Assembly (NCBI GenBank): GCA_020205615.1
Contig: JAINUW010000730.1
Span: 310,001-374,000 of the forward strand
Length of the DNA: 64,000 nt
From: Panax quinquefolius
Lineage: Eukaryota > Streptophyta > Magnoliopsida > Apiales > Araliaceae
Reading direction: 5' to 3'
The position numbers and the translations under genes are program-made. The notes below the pieces were generated by a model that saw only the letters and a program-made list of their open reading frames with translations, was not told where the DNA came from and searched no databases. This document shows, piece by piece, positions 1-10,090 of the stretch. Numbering within the stretch: the stretch's first letter is position 1; every line of letters begins with the position of its first letter.

Positions 1-1640
1 TCAGAGTCGTTAGGAACACAAAGTCTAGAGTTAACTCAAAGTATTTCTTCTTCATCAATTTTTGCTTCCAGATTAGCACATTCTTGTACTTTTTTCCTCA
101 TACGCATCAGCTCAACGTCCGTAGCTTGAGAATCTTTAACTTTATTGATTAAAGTCGGTTCCACTCATATATTTGATATCATCACGTGGGTCCCGGGAGT
201 CTTTAAATCTATCTCCATCCTTTGTAAGTCATACAAAATGGGCCTTTGCGTTGGAAATATCACACTCATACCCGCATATGATCTTCTACTCAACGTAACA
301 GCTACCACGTTTACTTTTTCAGGATGGTACTCAATGGTATGATCGTAATCTTTCAACAGCTCGAGCCAACGTCGTTTCCGCATGTTGAGTTCATTTTAGG
401 TGAAGAAGTATTTGAGGCTTTTATGATCCGTATAGATCTCCACCTTCTCCTCATACAGGTAATGTCTTAAAATCTTAAACGCAAAAATGATTGTTGCCAA
501 CTCTAGATTATGAGTAGGACAATTCCTCTCATATTCTTTGAGTTATTGTGAGGCATAAGCTATAAATTTCCCATGTTGCATGAGAACACATCCTAACCCT
601 CTGCCTGAGGCATCGCTATAGATGACAAATCCCTCAGAACCAGATATTATTGTCAGAACAGGTGCTAAAATGAGTCTCCTCTTGAGTTCTTGAAAACTCT
701 TCTCACATTCCTCGCTCCAACCAAATTTTGTATCTTATCGAGTCAATTGAGTTAACAGAGTGGTTATTCGAGAAAATCCTTCCATGAATCTCCGATAATA
801 ACCAGCTAAGCCCAGAAAGCTACGTACTTTGGTTACTGACTTAGGTTGTTCCAAGCTTTGTTTTGCTTCAATCTTCGCTGGGTCAACAGATATTCCGTGA
901 TTTGATATCACGGACCCAAGGAATGCTACTTCCTCAAGCCAGAACTCGTATTCCTTCAACTTGGCATATATCTTATTTTCCCAAAGCTTTTGGAATATCA
1001 GCCTCAAGTGTTACTCAAGATCTTCACGGCTATTGCAGTATATGAGGATGTCATCAGTAAAGATGACCACAAAATGATCCAAATATTTCTTGAATACCTG
1101 GTTCATCATATCCATGAAGGCAGCAAGAGTATTAGTTAATCCAAAAGATATGACTAGGAATTCGTAATGCCCGTACTGAGTTCTGAAAGCAGTCTTTGGA
1201 ATGTCATCAGTTTTAATCTTTAACTGATGATATCCGGAAAGAAAATCGATCTTTGAAAAGAATTTGGCGCCTTACAACTGGTCAAACAGGTAATTAATGC
1301 GAGGTAACGGGTACTTATTTTTGATGGTGACATGATTCAACTCCCGATAATCAATACAAAGTTGCATACTCTCATCTTTCTTCGTTACGAATCGAACAGG
1401 AGCACCCCAAGGAAACGTACTAGGATGAATGAAACTAATGTCTAATAATTCTTGCAGTTGGGTTTTTAACTCCTCAAGTTCAATATGAGCCATTTGATAT
1501 GGGGCTTTGGAAATGTGTTTTGTACCAAGTTCAAGGTCAATACAAAACTTGATTTCACGCTCTAGGGTAGGCCAAGAAGTTCTTCAGGGAATACGTCAGG
1601 AAATGTATTAACAATAGTGATATCATTCAAATCTGACGTA
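1..1640 (-). pseudogene. Gypsy A pol: RT, RNase H, start of integrase (broken)
   Basis: Reads from about 1640 down to the window edge. The RT finger and palm region lies at 1493-1272 ([20 protein letters not shown]) and ends at a stop just before GAKFF. The catalytic segment near 1045-1065 reads FTDDIL where the family usually has FIDDIL, so both aspartates are kept. After a frameshift, 1007-735 carries the RT thumb ([11 protein letters not shown]). RNase H sequence covers about 735-360 in shifting frames, then 383-165 holds the DYDHTIEYHP linker to integrase, with SRR at its end. Position 1 lies within the integrase N-terminal region, so the catalytic core is outside the window. In the living element the product would copy element RNA into DNA in cytoplasmic particles. 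Several stops and shifts make this a pseudogene. Confidence 0.9.
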
Positions 1641-1665
1641 TTTGTGTTTAAATCCATGACATGGG

Positions 1666-2175
1666 CTAAGAAAGCTTGACATCCGTGACATTGGCTAAGA
1701 AAGCTTGAAATCTGTTTTTCAATAAATAAATAGCTTTATGTCTTGTTATGACAGTGATTGACTTTATTGATTTGGTTGCTTGAATTCCCATAATAGGTTG
1801 GTTAGGAATATAAAAGCTAGCAACGTTACAAAAATAATCAATTTTAGCATGATGAGTAGTTAACCAATCAATCCCAAAAATCACATCAAATGTAAGTATT
1901 TTCAAAGAGATAAGATCTACAAGTAATGTTAGGGTGCCGATTTGAATCAAACAAGATTTATAAACAGTGGATGTAATGAAGGTTTCTCCTAACGAAGTTT
2001 CAACAGATAAGTTAACGTCTATTTTCTCCGGAGTTAAATTTAAACGCTGAGCACAAGTAGGAGAAATAAAATAATGGGTAGAACCGGTATCAAATAAGGT
2101 ATAGACTTCGTAAGAGTTTATGATTAGCTTACCCGTGATAACTTTGTTTGGGTTCCTCACTTTTTGGGAGGTCAC
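1666..2175 (-). CDS. Gypsy A retropepsin-like protease domain
   Basis: An open 169-codon stretch matching the plant gypsy aspartic protease (RVP_2 type). The active-site motif FDTGSTH is at about residues 29-35, and the conserved FDVIFGIDWLTTHHAKID segment follows at about residues 94-111. The enzyme would cut the Gag-Pol polyprotein. The frame ends in a stop near residue 169, upstream of RT, where related copies read on into pol. The Met at 2175 is simply the first in the open stretch; the domain would have been translated as part of a polyprotein. The active-site DTG is intact, but its neighbours gag and RT are broken. Confidence 0.85.
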   Translation of the reverse strand: MTSQKVRNPNKVITGKLIINSYEVYTLFDTGSTHYFISPTCAQRLNLTPEKIDVNLSVETSLGETFITSTVYKSCLIQIGTLTLLVDLISLKILTFDVIFGIDWLTTHHAKIDYFCNVASFYIPNQPIMGIQATKSIKSITVITRHKAIYLLKNRFQAFLANVTDVKLS

Positions 2176-2319
2176 GACAAACGCTCTCCCTTAAACTACT
2201 AGCTTTGAATTGTCTGGGATGGACTTTGGTGCCTCCATCCCCACTGGACTTGACTTCACTACACAACAAAATCGGGCTAGGTGCCCTTCTCTTCAGCAAT
2301 TGTAACACGCTTTGGGTTA

Positions 2320-3349
2320 CTACGTGCAGTTTGGACTGATGTGTCCCTCCCCTCCACATTTGTAGCATACGATCGGTGGTCGTTCTCCTTCCTTAACAAT
2401 GTGTGCTAGTGTTGCTGTCTTTCCATCAGTACTAAACCTTCTCTTCTTGAAATTTCTACTTCTATTATCTTGACCATGATTACCACCAAAGTGGTTACCA
2501 TTTCTGGCATGTTGACTTCCTCCACGTTTGTTATCACCGATTCGATGACTGCTACCACTGGTATTGTTGTTTTGCTGTCTGCTCTCTCTTGGTTGGGTTG
2601 ACTCATTATCGCGCTCTAATAATTGAGCCATATTCACAACATCTGAATACAAGCAAAGTTTGTGAGAAATGAGGTATTGACGTATTTTGGGTTTGAAACC
2701 TGGCAGAAACATTTGCGTCATTCTCTCCTCATTATCAATCACATGGGATGAAAACCGAGATAAATACGCAAACTTAGCCTCATATTGCGACACTGTCATA
2801 TTGTTTTGCTCAAACTTGATGAATTCTACCTCATTCATGTGACGAATACTTTCAAGAAAGTACTTGTCGTTGAACAATTCTTGGAACTTCTCCCAAAACA
2901 TCTTGAGTGCGGCAGGCTGAGTACGTTTTACAGATTCCCACCAGTAATCTGTCTCTCCTCTCAACATGAAGGTGGCAAAGGGAACCTTTTGCTCCTTGGA
3001 GCATCCCAAGACATCAAATATCTTTGTGATATGCTTTATCCATATCTCTGCCTTAAGTGGTTCTGGCTTTCCCAAAAACTTCAGTGGTCCCAGCTCCTTG
3101 AACTGCTTAGCGGTGACCATTCGTGAGTTGCCAGTGTTTCCACCTGCATTTTGAAATCGGTGTCTCTTTCGCCTGATCTTGTACGAATTGCAGAAAGCTC
3201 CTAAACATTTCTTCGTTCATCATTTGGTCAGTGTTGTTGTTTACTTGAGGATTATTTCCTTCCTGATGCACATTATCCTGGGTATTGATCCGCGGTGATT
3301 CAACGGTCTCATGTGCTCCATTGCATAACTCAACATTTTCGGATGCCAT
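2320..3349 (-). pseudogene. Gypsy A gag (frameshifted)
   Basis: The start chosen is the ATG at 3349 (MASENVE), 186 bases downstream of the LTR edge; a more upstream in-frame Met at 3391 has no family support. The N-terminal part runs to about 3165, where a shift moves the frame to the 3120-2320 reading (VTAKQFKELGPLKFLGKPEP). That part holds the Retrotrans_gag core, including the TDYWWESVKRTQP and FKPKIRQYL regions, and ends in an intact CCHC zinc knuckle (CYKCGGEGHISPNC) just before a stop. The knuckle would bind genomic RNA during packaging. A second knuckle is only a remnant further on, broken by a stop. The same gag recurs in D (minus) and F (plus). Confidence 0.9.
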
Positions 3350-3518
3350 TTTCAAACACTTCCACAAAACAAGGGTTAATTGACATGCCACATATTATCC
3401 CTATATTCTAACCGACCAATTAAATAGCAAATAAACTTAGGTAGGTCATACTAGCGAAGGATTTACCCGTCTCTCCCCTCCTAGTTCTAGCCTCAAATCT
3501 CAGCCAAGGATCATATCC

Positions 3519-3535
3519 TAAGCTTTGATACCAAC
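3519..3535 (-). other. Primer binding site of gypsy A
   Basis: Read on the minus strand, the bases directly inside the LTR are TTGGTATCAAAGCTTAG. This matches the 3' end complement of plant initiator tRNA-Met (TGGTATCAGAGC) with one change. It fixes the LTR edge at 3536 and the minus orientation. Confidence 0.85.
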
Positions 3536-4074
3536 TGTGACGCCCCCAAAATAGGTATACATCACCCATTCTGAGTCGCCAAATACATGGTGCAAAATAC
3601 AATTACAAACTTAATTATACAACTGTCGTGTAACATAAGCTGAGAGTTTTAACACTAATATTGTCTTCTAAATAATATCTAAACTCAAACGGAGTCCTCA
3701 TTACAATTATTATCACACTATGTAACAGAATAGTGAGGACTACTAAACCAACCATCTGGACCATCACTCCATTCCCCGACTAGTCCCAGCTGCATTCTCA
3801 TTTACTAAAGAGAACAATGAAAGTAAAGGGTGAGCTCAACTATCCCAATAAAGAATATTATGACTAGGATAATGCATAATAAATTATCGTTAGCCTTTAA
3901 CAGTGTTAAACTGGTAGAATACATTAGACAACAAGTATAACTGCAACTGAACAAACAATCCATCAGAAGAGTCAATTAGAGCATGATATCTATTATCCTC
4001 TATGATTTAAAAGTTTATCATCAATTTTATCGTTGAGACTCAGCTTAATAAATAATCCACATCACTGAATTATC

Positions 4075-4225
4075 CATGCACTACGGGCCAAGGAAATTCA
4101 TTATTATCACATCCACGAATCATCCACATTATTTGTAACATTACGGGTCATGATTATACCGATACATAATTTCTGGTCATAATCATACCAACAACTTTCC
4201 ATCAATGCACTACGGGCCAATGATG
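4075..4225 (-). repeat. LTR-internal repeats with core GGCCCGTAGTGCAT
   Basis: Degenerate copies of the core, seen on the plus strand as TGCACTACGGGCC, lie near 4077 and 4205, with a decayed copy near 4139. Equivalent repeats occur in the plus-strand LTRs at 8030-8270 and 24490-24745, so this is a fixed part of the LTR family. Confidence 0.7.
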
Positions 4226-4435
4226 ACTTTCAACGCAATATAAGTATGAGGATGATGACAATGATATAAGAATTCAATTAAATGAGAGCAATGATAAATT
4301 TTAAAGATTTATAAATCAATTTATCCAGAATGCAATAATGTCCAAATTGTCAACATGATACTGCCTTGTGGAGTAAAATTCAAGAATAATATTGTATCAA
4401 AAATAATTTGGATAGAAAATAAATCAATTTCTATC

Positions 4436-4523
4436 ATGAATAGTACCCCGGGTGAATAGTACCTGAGTGAATAGTACCCCGTGAATAGTACTGTAGGAAT
4501 AGTACCCTGTGAATAGTACCCTA
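4436..4523 (-). repeat. GAATAGTACC minisatellite in gypsy LTR
   Basis: About six tandem degenerate copies of a 14-16 base unit (plus strand GTGAATAGTACCC). The corresponding arrays in other LTR copies are at 7718-7800 and 24184-24271. A related GAATAGTGTC array is in the two LTRs of D. Confidence 0.85.
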
Positions 4524-4924
4524 GCATGAAAAGATCAAATTTTAACAAGAATGTTCAGAAAAATATTCTTGTGAAAAGATACTTAGATGAAGCGTAAATT
4601 TCAAGGATATTCTACTGATTTCAAGGAGTATAGAAGCAATACTTAACAAAATGAGTGTAGAATTCAGAATCTGAAACGAAATAATATTACTTACATACTA
4701 CATAGTATGGAAGAAAATATTATTTCATACGAATATTGAGAAAAAATAATATCCCTTACCTTAAAAGGAGAGTACTTCTGACTAATAGGGCGGAGATATT
4801 CTTGAAGAAAACTTATACTATTTTCCACGCACAAAGCTTCCTTAAACTCTAAAGAAATACGCTCAATATTATAGAAGAAGAATTCTCTGATTCTGGTGTG
4901 ATTTTTATTTCTAAACTAAGCATC

Positions 4925-4933
4925 CTATTTATA
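4925..4933 (-). promoter_or_regulatory. Probable LTR TATA box
   Basis: TATAAATAG on the minus strand, in the middle of the LTR and followed by purine-rich and pyrimidine-rich leader sequence. The same box is kept in LTR F (23607) and LTR E (63797), which supports it as the retrotransposon core promoter. No transcript evidence is available. Confidence 0.6.
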
Positions 4934-5110
4934 GGAGATTGAAAGGATACTATTTGAAAATTAAAATCATGGGCAAATAGTAAATAAATTCACGGGCGCG
5001 CACCGGCGAAATTTTTTAATTTTACTATTCATTACTATGCAATAAAATATTCTAATAAAATGAAAACTTTAAATATAATATATTCTATTTATAATCTAAT
5101 AAAGCAAAAC

Positions 5111-5144
5111 TTATATATATATATATATATACACACATATATAC
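5111..5144. repeat. AT/AC microsatellite
   Basis: A run of TA dinucleotides followed by a short CACACA stretch inside the LTR. The plus-strand sister LTR F has a much longer version at 23291-23420. Confidence 0.85.
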
Positions 5145-5938
5145 TAAATAACTTTCTACCAATTATTTTAAAAAATGGGTAAGTCGGGGTCCATATAATA
5201 AATAAAATTTACAACAAATACTTCATAAACCCCCCTCTATTTATCTCAATTCACTCGGCTTCACAAAACACATTTTTAATATTATAACTCACAATATTAA
5301 CAACTAGATCATTCCCAGGAAAGAGGAGGCTTTCCGATAAGGATTTCTCCTTATTGACGCGCAATTAGGTGACCAAACCCCTTTCCTCGACAGAAATTTC
5401 TAGACATCGTCAATAATGCAAATAATAATATGAATAACTTTGTCATCTCAGTTATTAATTTAATAATATAAAATATTGTGACAATAATTGAATCAATAAC
5501 CTGAGATGCTATGCAGCAATTACTGTAGCAATAATTAAATAAAACTGAGTGACTTCTCACATAAGCATCAATAATAAAAGATACTGTACAATATCGTGTG
5601 CTACTATTCAACCACGCATATTATTATACTTTTATCACCAAGTATTTCAACAATTAACGGTAAAACTTTTGCCATTTTTTTATTAAAAGATATTTCTGTC
5701 ATTTTCTAACTCCGACAGTAATTCTGTTGTGGGGTCCACCAATGATTGTGTCATCGTACGAATATTTCCTGATAAAACGAATACTCCCCAACCAATCAAA
5801 TATTTTATAACTTGCTTACTTTGCAAAATTTATAAATATTACCCACAACTATAACATTATATCAAATACACACCATAATATTCAAAAATGATAATTAGAG
5901 AAAAATTCATCTTTATTCATAAAAGTTGGAGTCTTACA

Positions 5939-5952
5939 ATCTTCCCTTCTTA
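5939..5952 (-). other. Polypurine tract of gypsy B
   Basis: Minus strand TAAGAAGGGAAGAT lies directly against the LTR start TGTAAGAC. This is the expected position of the plus-strand primer. It marks 5939 as the inner edge of a 3' LTR. Confidence 0.75.
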
Positions 5953-7356
5953 TGAAATTTTGTCCTCGAAATTTGTGCACGTACTTGGTATGTCGAAGAG
6001 GTGAGGATACCTTTATTTCATTTCAGATTCTAACTCCTAGGTAATTTCCTCAACAACATGGTTTCTCCACAAAACTTTAACTTGAGGTATAACCTTGGAG
6101 CGTAAAATATGTTCCTTCTTATCCAAGATTTTAATATGTACCTCTTCATACATTAAATCTTCTGCTATCCCATCTAGTTCTAATTCAATAATGTGGTTCG
6201 GGTCTTCCACATATTTACGTAACATAGATATGTGAAAAACGTTATGAACACGAGACATACTTGGCGGTAAGTCGAGTCTATAGGCCACAGTCCCTACTCA
6301 ATCGAGGATTTCAAATGGGCCAATAAATTGAGGATTGAGCTTTCCAATATTTCCAAATCTCGTAACTCCCTTCCATGGAGAAACACGTAACAACACATGA
6401 TCTCCAACATTGAATTTTACGTCCTTTCGATGCAGATCAACATAACTCTTTTGTCGATCTTGTGAGCTCTTTATACATTATTGGATCATTTGAATCCTTT
6501 CCATAGTCATGCATACCAATTCCAGTCCTAACAACGTTGCTTCACCCACCTCGTCCTAGCATATTGGAGAACGACACTTGCGTCTATACAACGCCTTAAA
6601 TGGAGCCATGCCTATACTTGCTTGATAACTATTATTGTAAGAGAATTCCACTAATTGCAAGAACTTGTCCTAACTTCCCTTGAAGTCTAGGACACAGAGT
6701 CTTAATAGATCTTCAAGAGTTTGAATAGTCTTCTCCGATTGCCCATCCGTCTGAGGATGATATGCCAAACTAAATTTTAAATCCGTGCCCATAGCTTTCT
6801 ACAAACTGACCCACAACCGTGAAGTGAATTTTGGGTCTCGATCAGAAACTATGGATACTGGCATACCATGCAGTCTTACAATCTCATTTATGTATATACG
6901 AGAAAGACGTTCAAGTGAATAATTTTCTCGTATAGGTAAGAAATGAGCAGACTTGGTTAATCTATCAATAATGACCCAAATTGCATCTATACCTTGAGAA
7001 ACCTTAGGAAGACCAGTAACAAAATTCATGGTAATGTACTCCCACTTCCATTCTGGAATTTCAAGTGGCTGCAATAGACCTTTTGGAACTTTACGCTCTG
7101 CCTTGACACATTGACAAGTTAGACACCTTGAGATAAACTCTGCTATCTCTTTCTTCATATTGCTCCACCAAAATGTATGTCGAAGATCACGATACATTTT
7201 AGTACTCCTAAGATGGATTGCAAACGGTGTGTTGTGCGCCTCTGTCATGATTTTATACTTTAAATCAGAGTCGTTAGGAACACAAAGTCTAGAGTTGACT
7301 CGAAGTATTCCTTCTTCATCGATTCTTGCTTCCAAAATAACACCTTCTTGTACTTT
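5939..7356 (-). pseudogene. Gypsy B integrase and C-terminal tail (stops only)
   Basis: Minus-strand 3' part of pol, collinear in one frame for most of its length. The open part 7335-6799 has the zinc-binding HHCC region (HNTPFAIH, then CLTCQ) and the core. The first catalytic aspartate is lost (MNFVTGLP where D and F have MDF); the second is kept in SDRDP and the glutamate in QSEK. After a stop at 6799 the frame goes on through the core end to the tail at 6288-6037 ([25 protein letters not shown]), which resembles the chromodomain-like tail of chromoviruses. About seven stops interrupt it, each one transition away from a sense codon. The right end at about 7356 is cut and joined to an oppositely oriented LTR piece. 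Confidence 0.9.
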
Positions 7357-8584
7357 CGTATTCGTAAGGAATTTTATTTAAATTTAATATTCGTAAGGAA
7401 TATTATTTTAGTTTAATTTTCGTAAGGAATATTATCTTCGTTCAATATTCGTAAGGAATATTATTTTCGTTCACTATTCATAAGTGATATTATTTTTGTT
7501 CATTATTCGTATGAAATAATATTTTCTTCCATACTCTGTAGTTAGTAAATAATATTATTTCGTTTCATATTCCTAATTCTACACTTATGCTGATAAGTAT
7601 TACTTCTATACCCCTTGAAATTAGTAGAATATCCTTGAAATTTACGCTTCATCTAGTATCTTTTCAAAGAAATATTATTCTGAACATTATTGTTAATTTT
7701 TAATCTTTTCATGTCGAGGTACTATTCACGGGGTACTATTCCCAAAGTACTATTCACGGAATACTATTCACTCAGATACTATTCACCCGGGGTACTATTT
7801 ATGACAAAAATTGATTTCTTTTCTGTCCAAATTATTTTTGATACAATATTATTCTTGAATTTTACTCCATAAAGTAGTTATCATGTTGACAATTTGGACA
7901 TTCTTGAACTGTGAATAAATTAAATTATAAATCTTTAAAATTTATCCTTTCTTTCACTTAATTAAATTATTAGATCATTGTCATCCTCCTCATGCTTATA
8001 TTGTGATAAAAGTCATCTTTAGCTCGTAGTGCATAGATGGATTGTTGATTGGTATGATTATGACTAAGAATTTTGTATCGGTATAATCGTGACCTGTAAT
8101 GTTACAAATGATGTTAAAAAATTCTGCAATAGCCCGTAGTGCATTGATGGGAAGTTGTTAGCATGATCATGACCATCGGTGATAATAACGAATATCCTTG
8201 GCCCGTAGTGCATGGATAATTCGTGGTTGGGATACTAATAAATATCCTTGGCCCGTAGAGCATGGATAATTCGGTGATGTGGATTATTTATTGAGCTGTG
8301 TTACAGTGATAATATATTAATGATGATTTTTTAAATCATAGAAGATAGTAGGTATCATGCTCTACTTGACTCTTATAATGGATTGCTTGTTCCGGTACAG
8401 TTCATTTTGTTGTCTATTGTATTCTATCAATTTTACATTGTTGAAGGCTAAGGATAATTTATTCTGCATTATCTTAGTTATAATATTCTTTACTGAGCTA
8501 GTTGAGCTCACCCTTTTCTTTCATTGTTCTCTTCAGGAAATGAGAATATAGCTGAGACTAGTCGGGGAATGGAGTGATGGTCAA
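7357..8584 (+). repeat. Gypsy LTR fragment, plus orientation
   Basis: This matches the stretch of LTR F from about 23825 to 24990, from the ATTCGTAAGG repeats through the GTACTATTCAC minisatellite, the GCCCGTAGTGCAT repeats and the end GGGGAATGGAGTGATGGTC. The left end is a junction with B pol at about 7356, at a short stretch of shared bases. The right end is cut at copia-derived sequence. It may be the remains of the 5' LTR of F, which lies in the same orientation beyond the copia block; that is an inference. Confidence 0.85.
7360..7535 (+). repeat. Tandem repeat, AATATTCGTAAGGAATATTA unit
   Basis: Five to six degenerate tandem copies of a roughly 29-base unit in the LTR. LTR F has the same array at 23815-23990, while LTR A keeps only one or two units (around 4690-4745), so copy number differs between family members. 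Confidence 0.8.
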
Positions 8585-8883
8585 ATTAATAAGAGGAGTC
8601 TTATTCTAAAATAGGTATACACAACCCATTCTGAGTTGCTAAATACATGGTACATAATTTAAATACAAACTTCATTTATACAATACAACAAAACGTAGCT
8701 GAGAGTTTTAACACAAATATTGTCTCATAGATAATATCCAAACTCAAATGGAGTCCTCATTACATTTATTATCACACTATTTCATAATATTATTACAATT
8801 ATTATTATTTTAATTTCTAAAAGAGTTTAGGAATTAATTTAATATAAGTACTCTCATTTATTAATAAGACTCATCTTATTAAT
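8585..8883. other. Rearranged joint: inverted copia LTR piece holding a gypsy LTR scrap
   Basis: 8585-8605 and 8788-8860 are reverse-complement pieces of the copia LTR (compare 56952-57041). Between them sits 8606-8787, a minus-oriented end of a gypsy LTR (starts CTAAAATAGGTATAC, compare 3548 onward). From 8861 the copia LTR runs on in direct orientation. The left and right edges are near copies of one palindrome with arms AATAAGA around CTCC, so the block is flanked by inverted repeats. Confidence 0.75.
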
Positions 8884-10090
8884 TTATATTTAATATTTCT
8901 AAAATATTAAATAATAAATATTAAGCTATTTAATTTATTCTATCACCATAGATTAAATTAAATATACATAAATATATTATTACGATTATGCCATTAACTT
9001 CTTAAATAATTATTCTTCCTTTTATGGTGTGACCCTTTAGGTTCTCCATATTAAACCTAGGTTGTGAATAAATCAATTAGAATAATTCTAATCTTATTTA
9101 AATAAATAAATTAAACAATTAATTTATTTAAATAAATAATATTTATTCTACAATAGGGATAAGCCTCTCCTAGCGTTCAACGACTTTCCGGATAATATAG
9201 ATTTCAACATTAATCATAAAAGAACCTTTGAGTAAATAGTTTCGTGATAATTCAATCCTTCCACCATACAATGTCCCAATTAAATATAAGACATGGAATT
9301 CTTTGTCAAGTCTTATTTTATTTAATTATATGTATTTCGACTCTTAAATGCACAACTCAAATAATGCAAATTAGAAACTCCTTTCTAATTTCATTACGCT
9401 CGCCGCCAAGGACTCTTTGGGATGTCATTTATCGAATCACATAGGACATTTCTCTTCTTTTAATAGAAGTGGTAGATTCTTTATTGATCATACATTATCT
9501 CCATGTAAAACTTAATATACACAAGCATACCCTTTGATATACCCTAAGGGTCTTAAGGAATAAGTCAAAGTATAACTCATCATACACAAGATACTATGAT
9601 GATCTTAAGTCCAAGGATCACTTGTACTACTATCACTACAGGAATTCCTATTGACAGGCAAGTAAAACTCCATTAGGTATTCCTTAGCGAGCTACGTTCA
9701 GTAAACTTATTCTCTAATAAGCACCTACATACTTGCTTTAGTGTCTCCACATAAATGATCATGAGATCAATCATCCTCATCCAATGAGCAAGCAACGTAT
9801 GTACCAATCTATCCAGATTCACTAATCCCCAATTTAGTAATCCAATGATTGGGAAATATTTTAGTTTTAAGCTTTCTAAGAATTTAGATCTCATTAGAAT
9901 GATCATCATCATTATTCTAAAAGCATTGCTTAAAACTATGGGTTTATCGCATATTATAAAACAGCATCATGTAGATAATTAAAAGCCTTTAATAAATTAA
10001 TACTTTTATTAATAAATGAATAAGATTGTTACAAAGTATATGCTTTATCATCAAACATGACATGATTGGCTTGTATGCATACTACTTTCA
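8861..10090 (-). repeat. Copia J 3' LTR fragment
   Basis: Collinear with 57019-58239 of copy K. The inner edge is set by TTTCA at 10090 (minus strand TGAAAGTAGT) following the polypurine tract. It holds perfect hairpins, for example arms 8887-8898 and 8902-8913 (12 bp) around loop CTA. Confidence 0.88.

Larger units (their letters stand above)
1..3535 (-). mobile_element. Gypsy element A, internal region (partial)
   Basis: Minus-strand Ty3/gypsy internal region reading from a tRNA-iMet-type primer site at 3535 through gag, protease, reverse transcriptase, RNase H and into the integrase zinc region, where the window ends. This domain order and a long LTR fit a chromovirus of the Tekay/Del kind, which is an inference. 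Its 5' LTR is 3536-5938. The frames are broken many times, so the copy is dead. It is close in sequence to B, D and F in this window. Confidence 0.93.
3536..5938 (-). repeat. Gypsy LTR shared by elements A and B
   Basis: About 2.4 kb, bounded by TGTGACGCCCCC at 3536 and GTCTTACA at 5938, so on the minus strand it starts TGTAAGAC and ends GTCACA. On its left lies a primer site and gag (its role as 5' LTR of A); on its right lies a polypurine tract and the end of pol (its role as 3' LTR of B). It carries a TATA box, a GAATAGTACC minisatellite, ATGCACTACGGGCC-type repeats and an AT microsatellite. Related LTRs in this window are at 7357, 22444, 45454, 52816 and 61575. Confidence 0.92.

Noticed and set aside
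4075..4225. Regularly spaced short repeats that could suggest a CRISPR array
   Set aside because: The spacing is irregular, the repeats are degenerate and lie in plant LTRs, and no cas gene is present; the same holds for 24490-24745 and 53390-53530.
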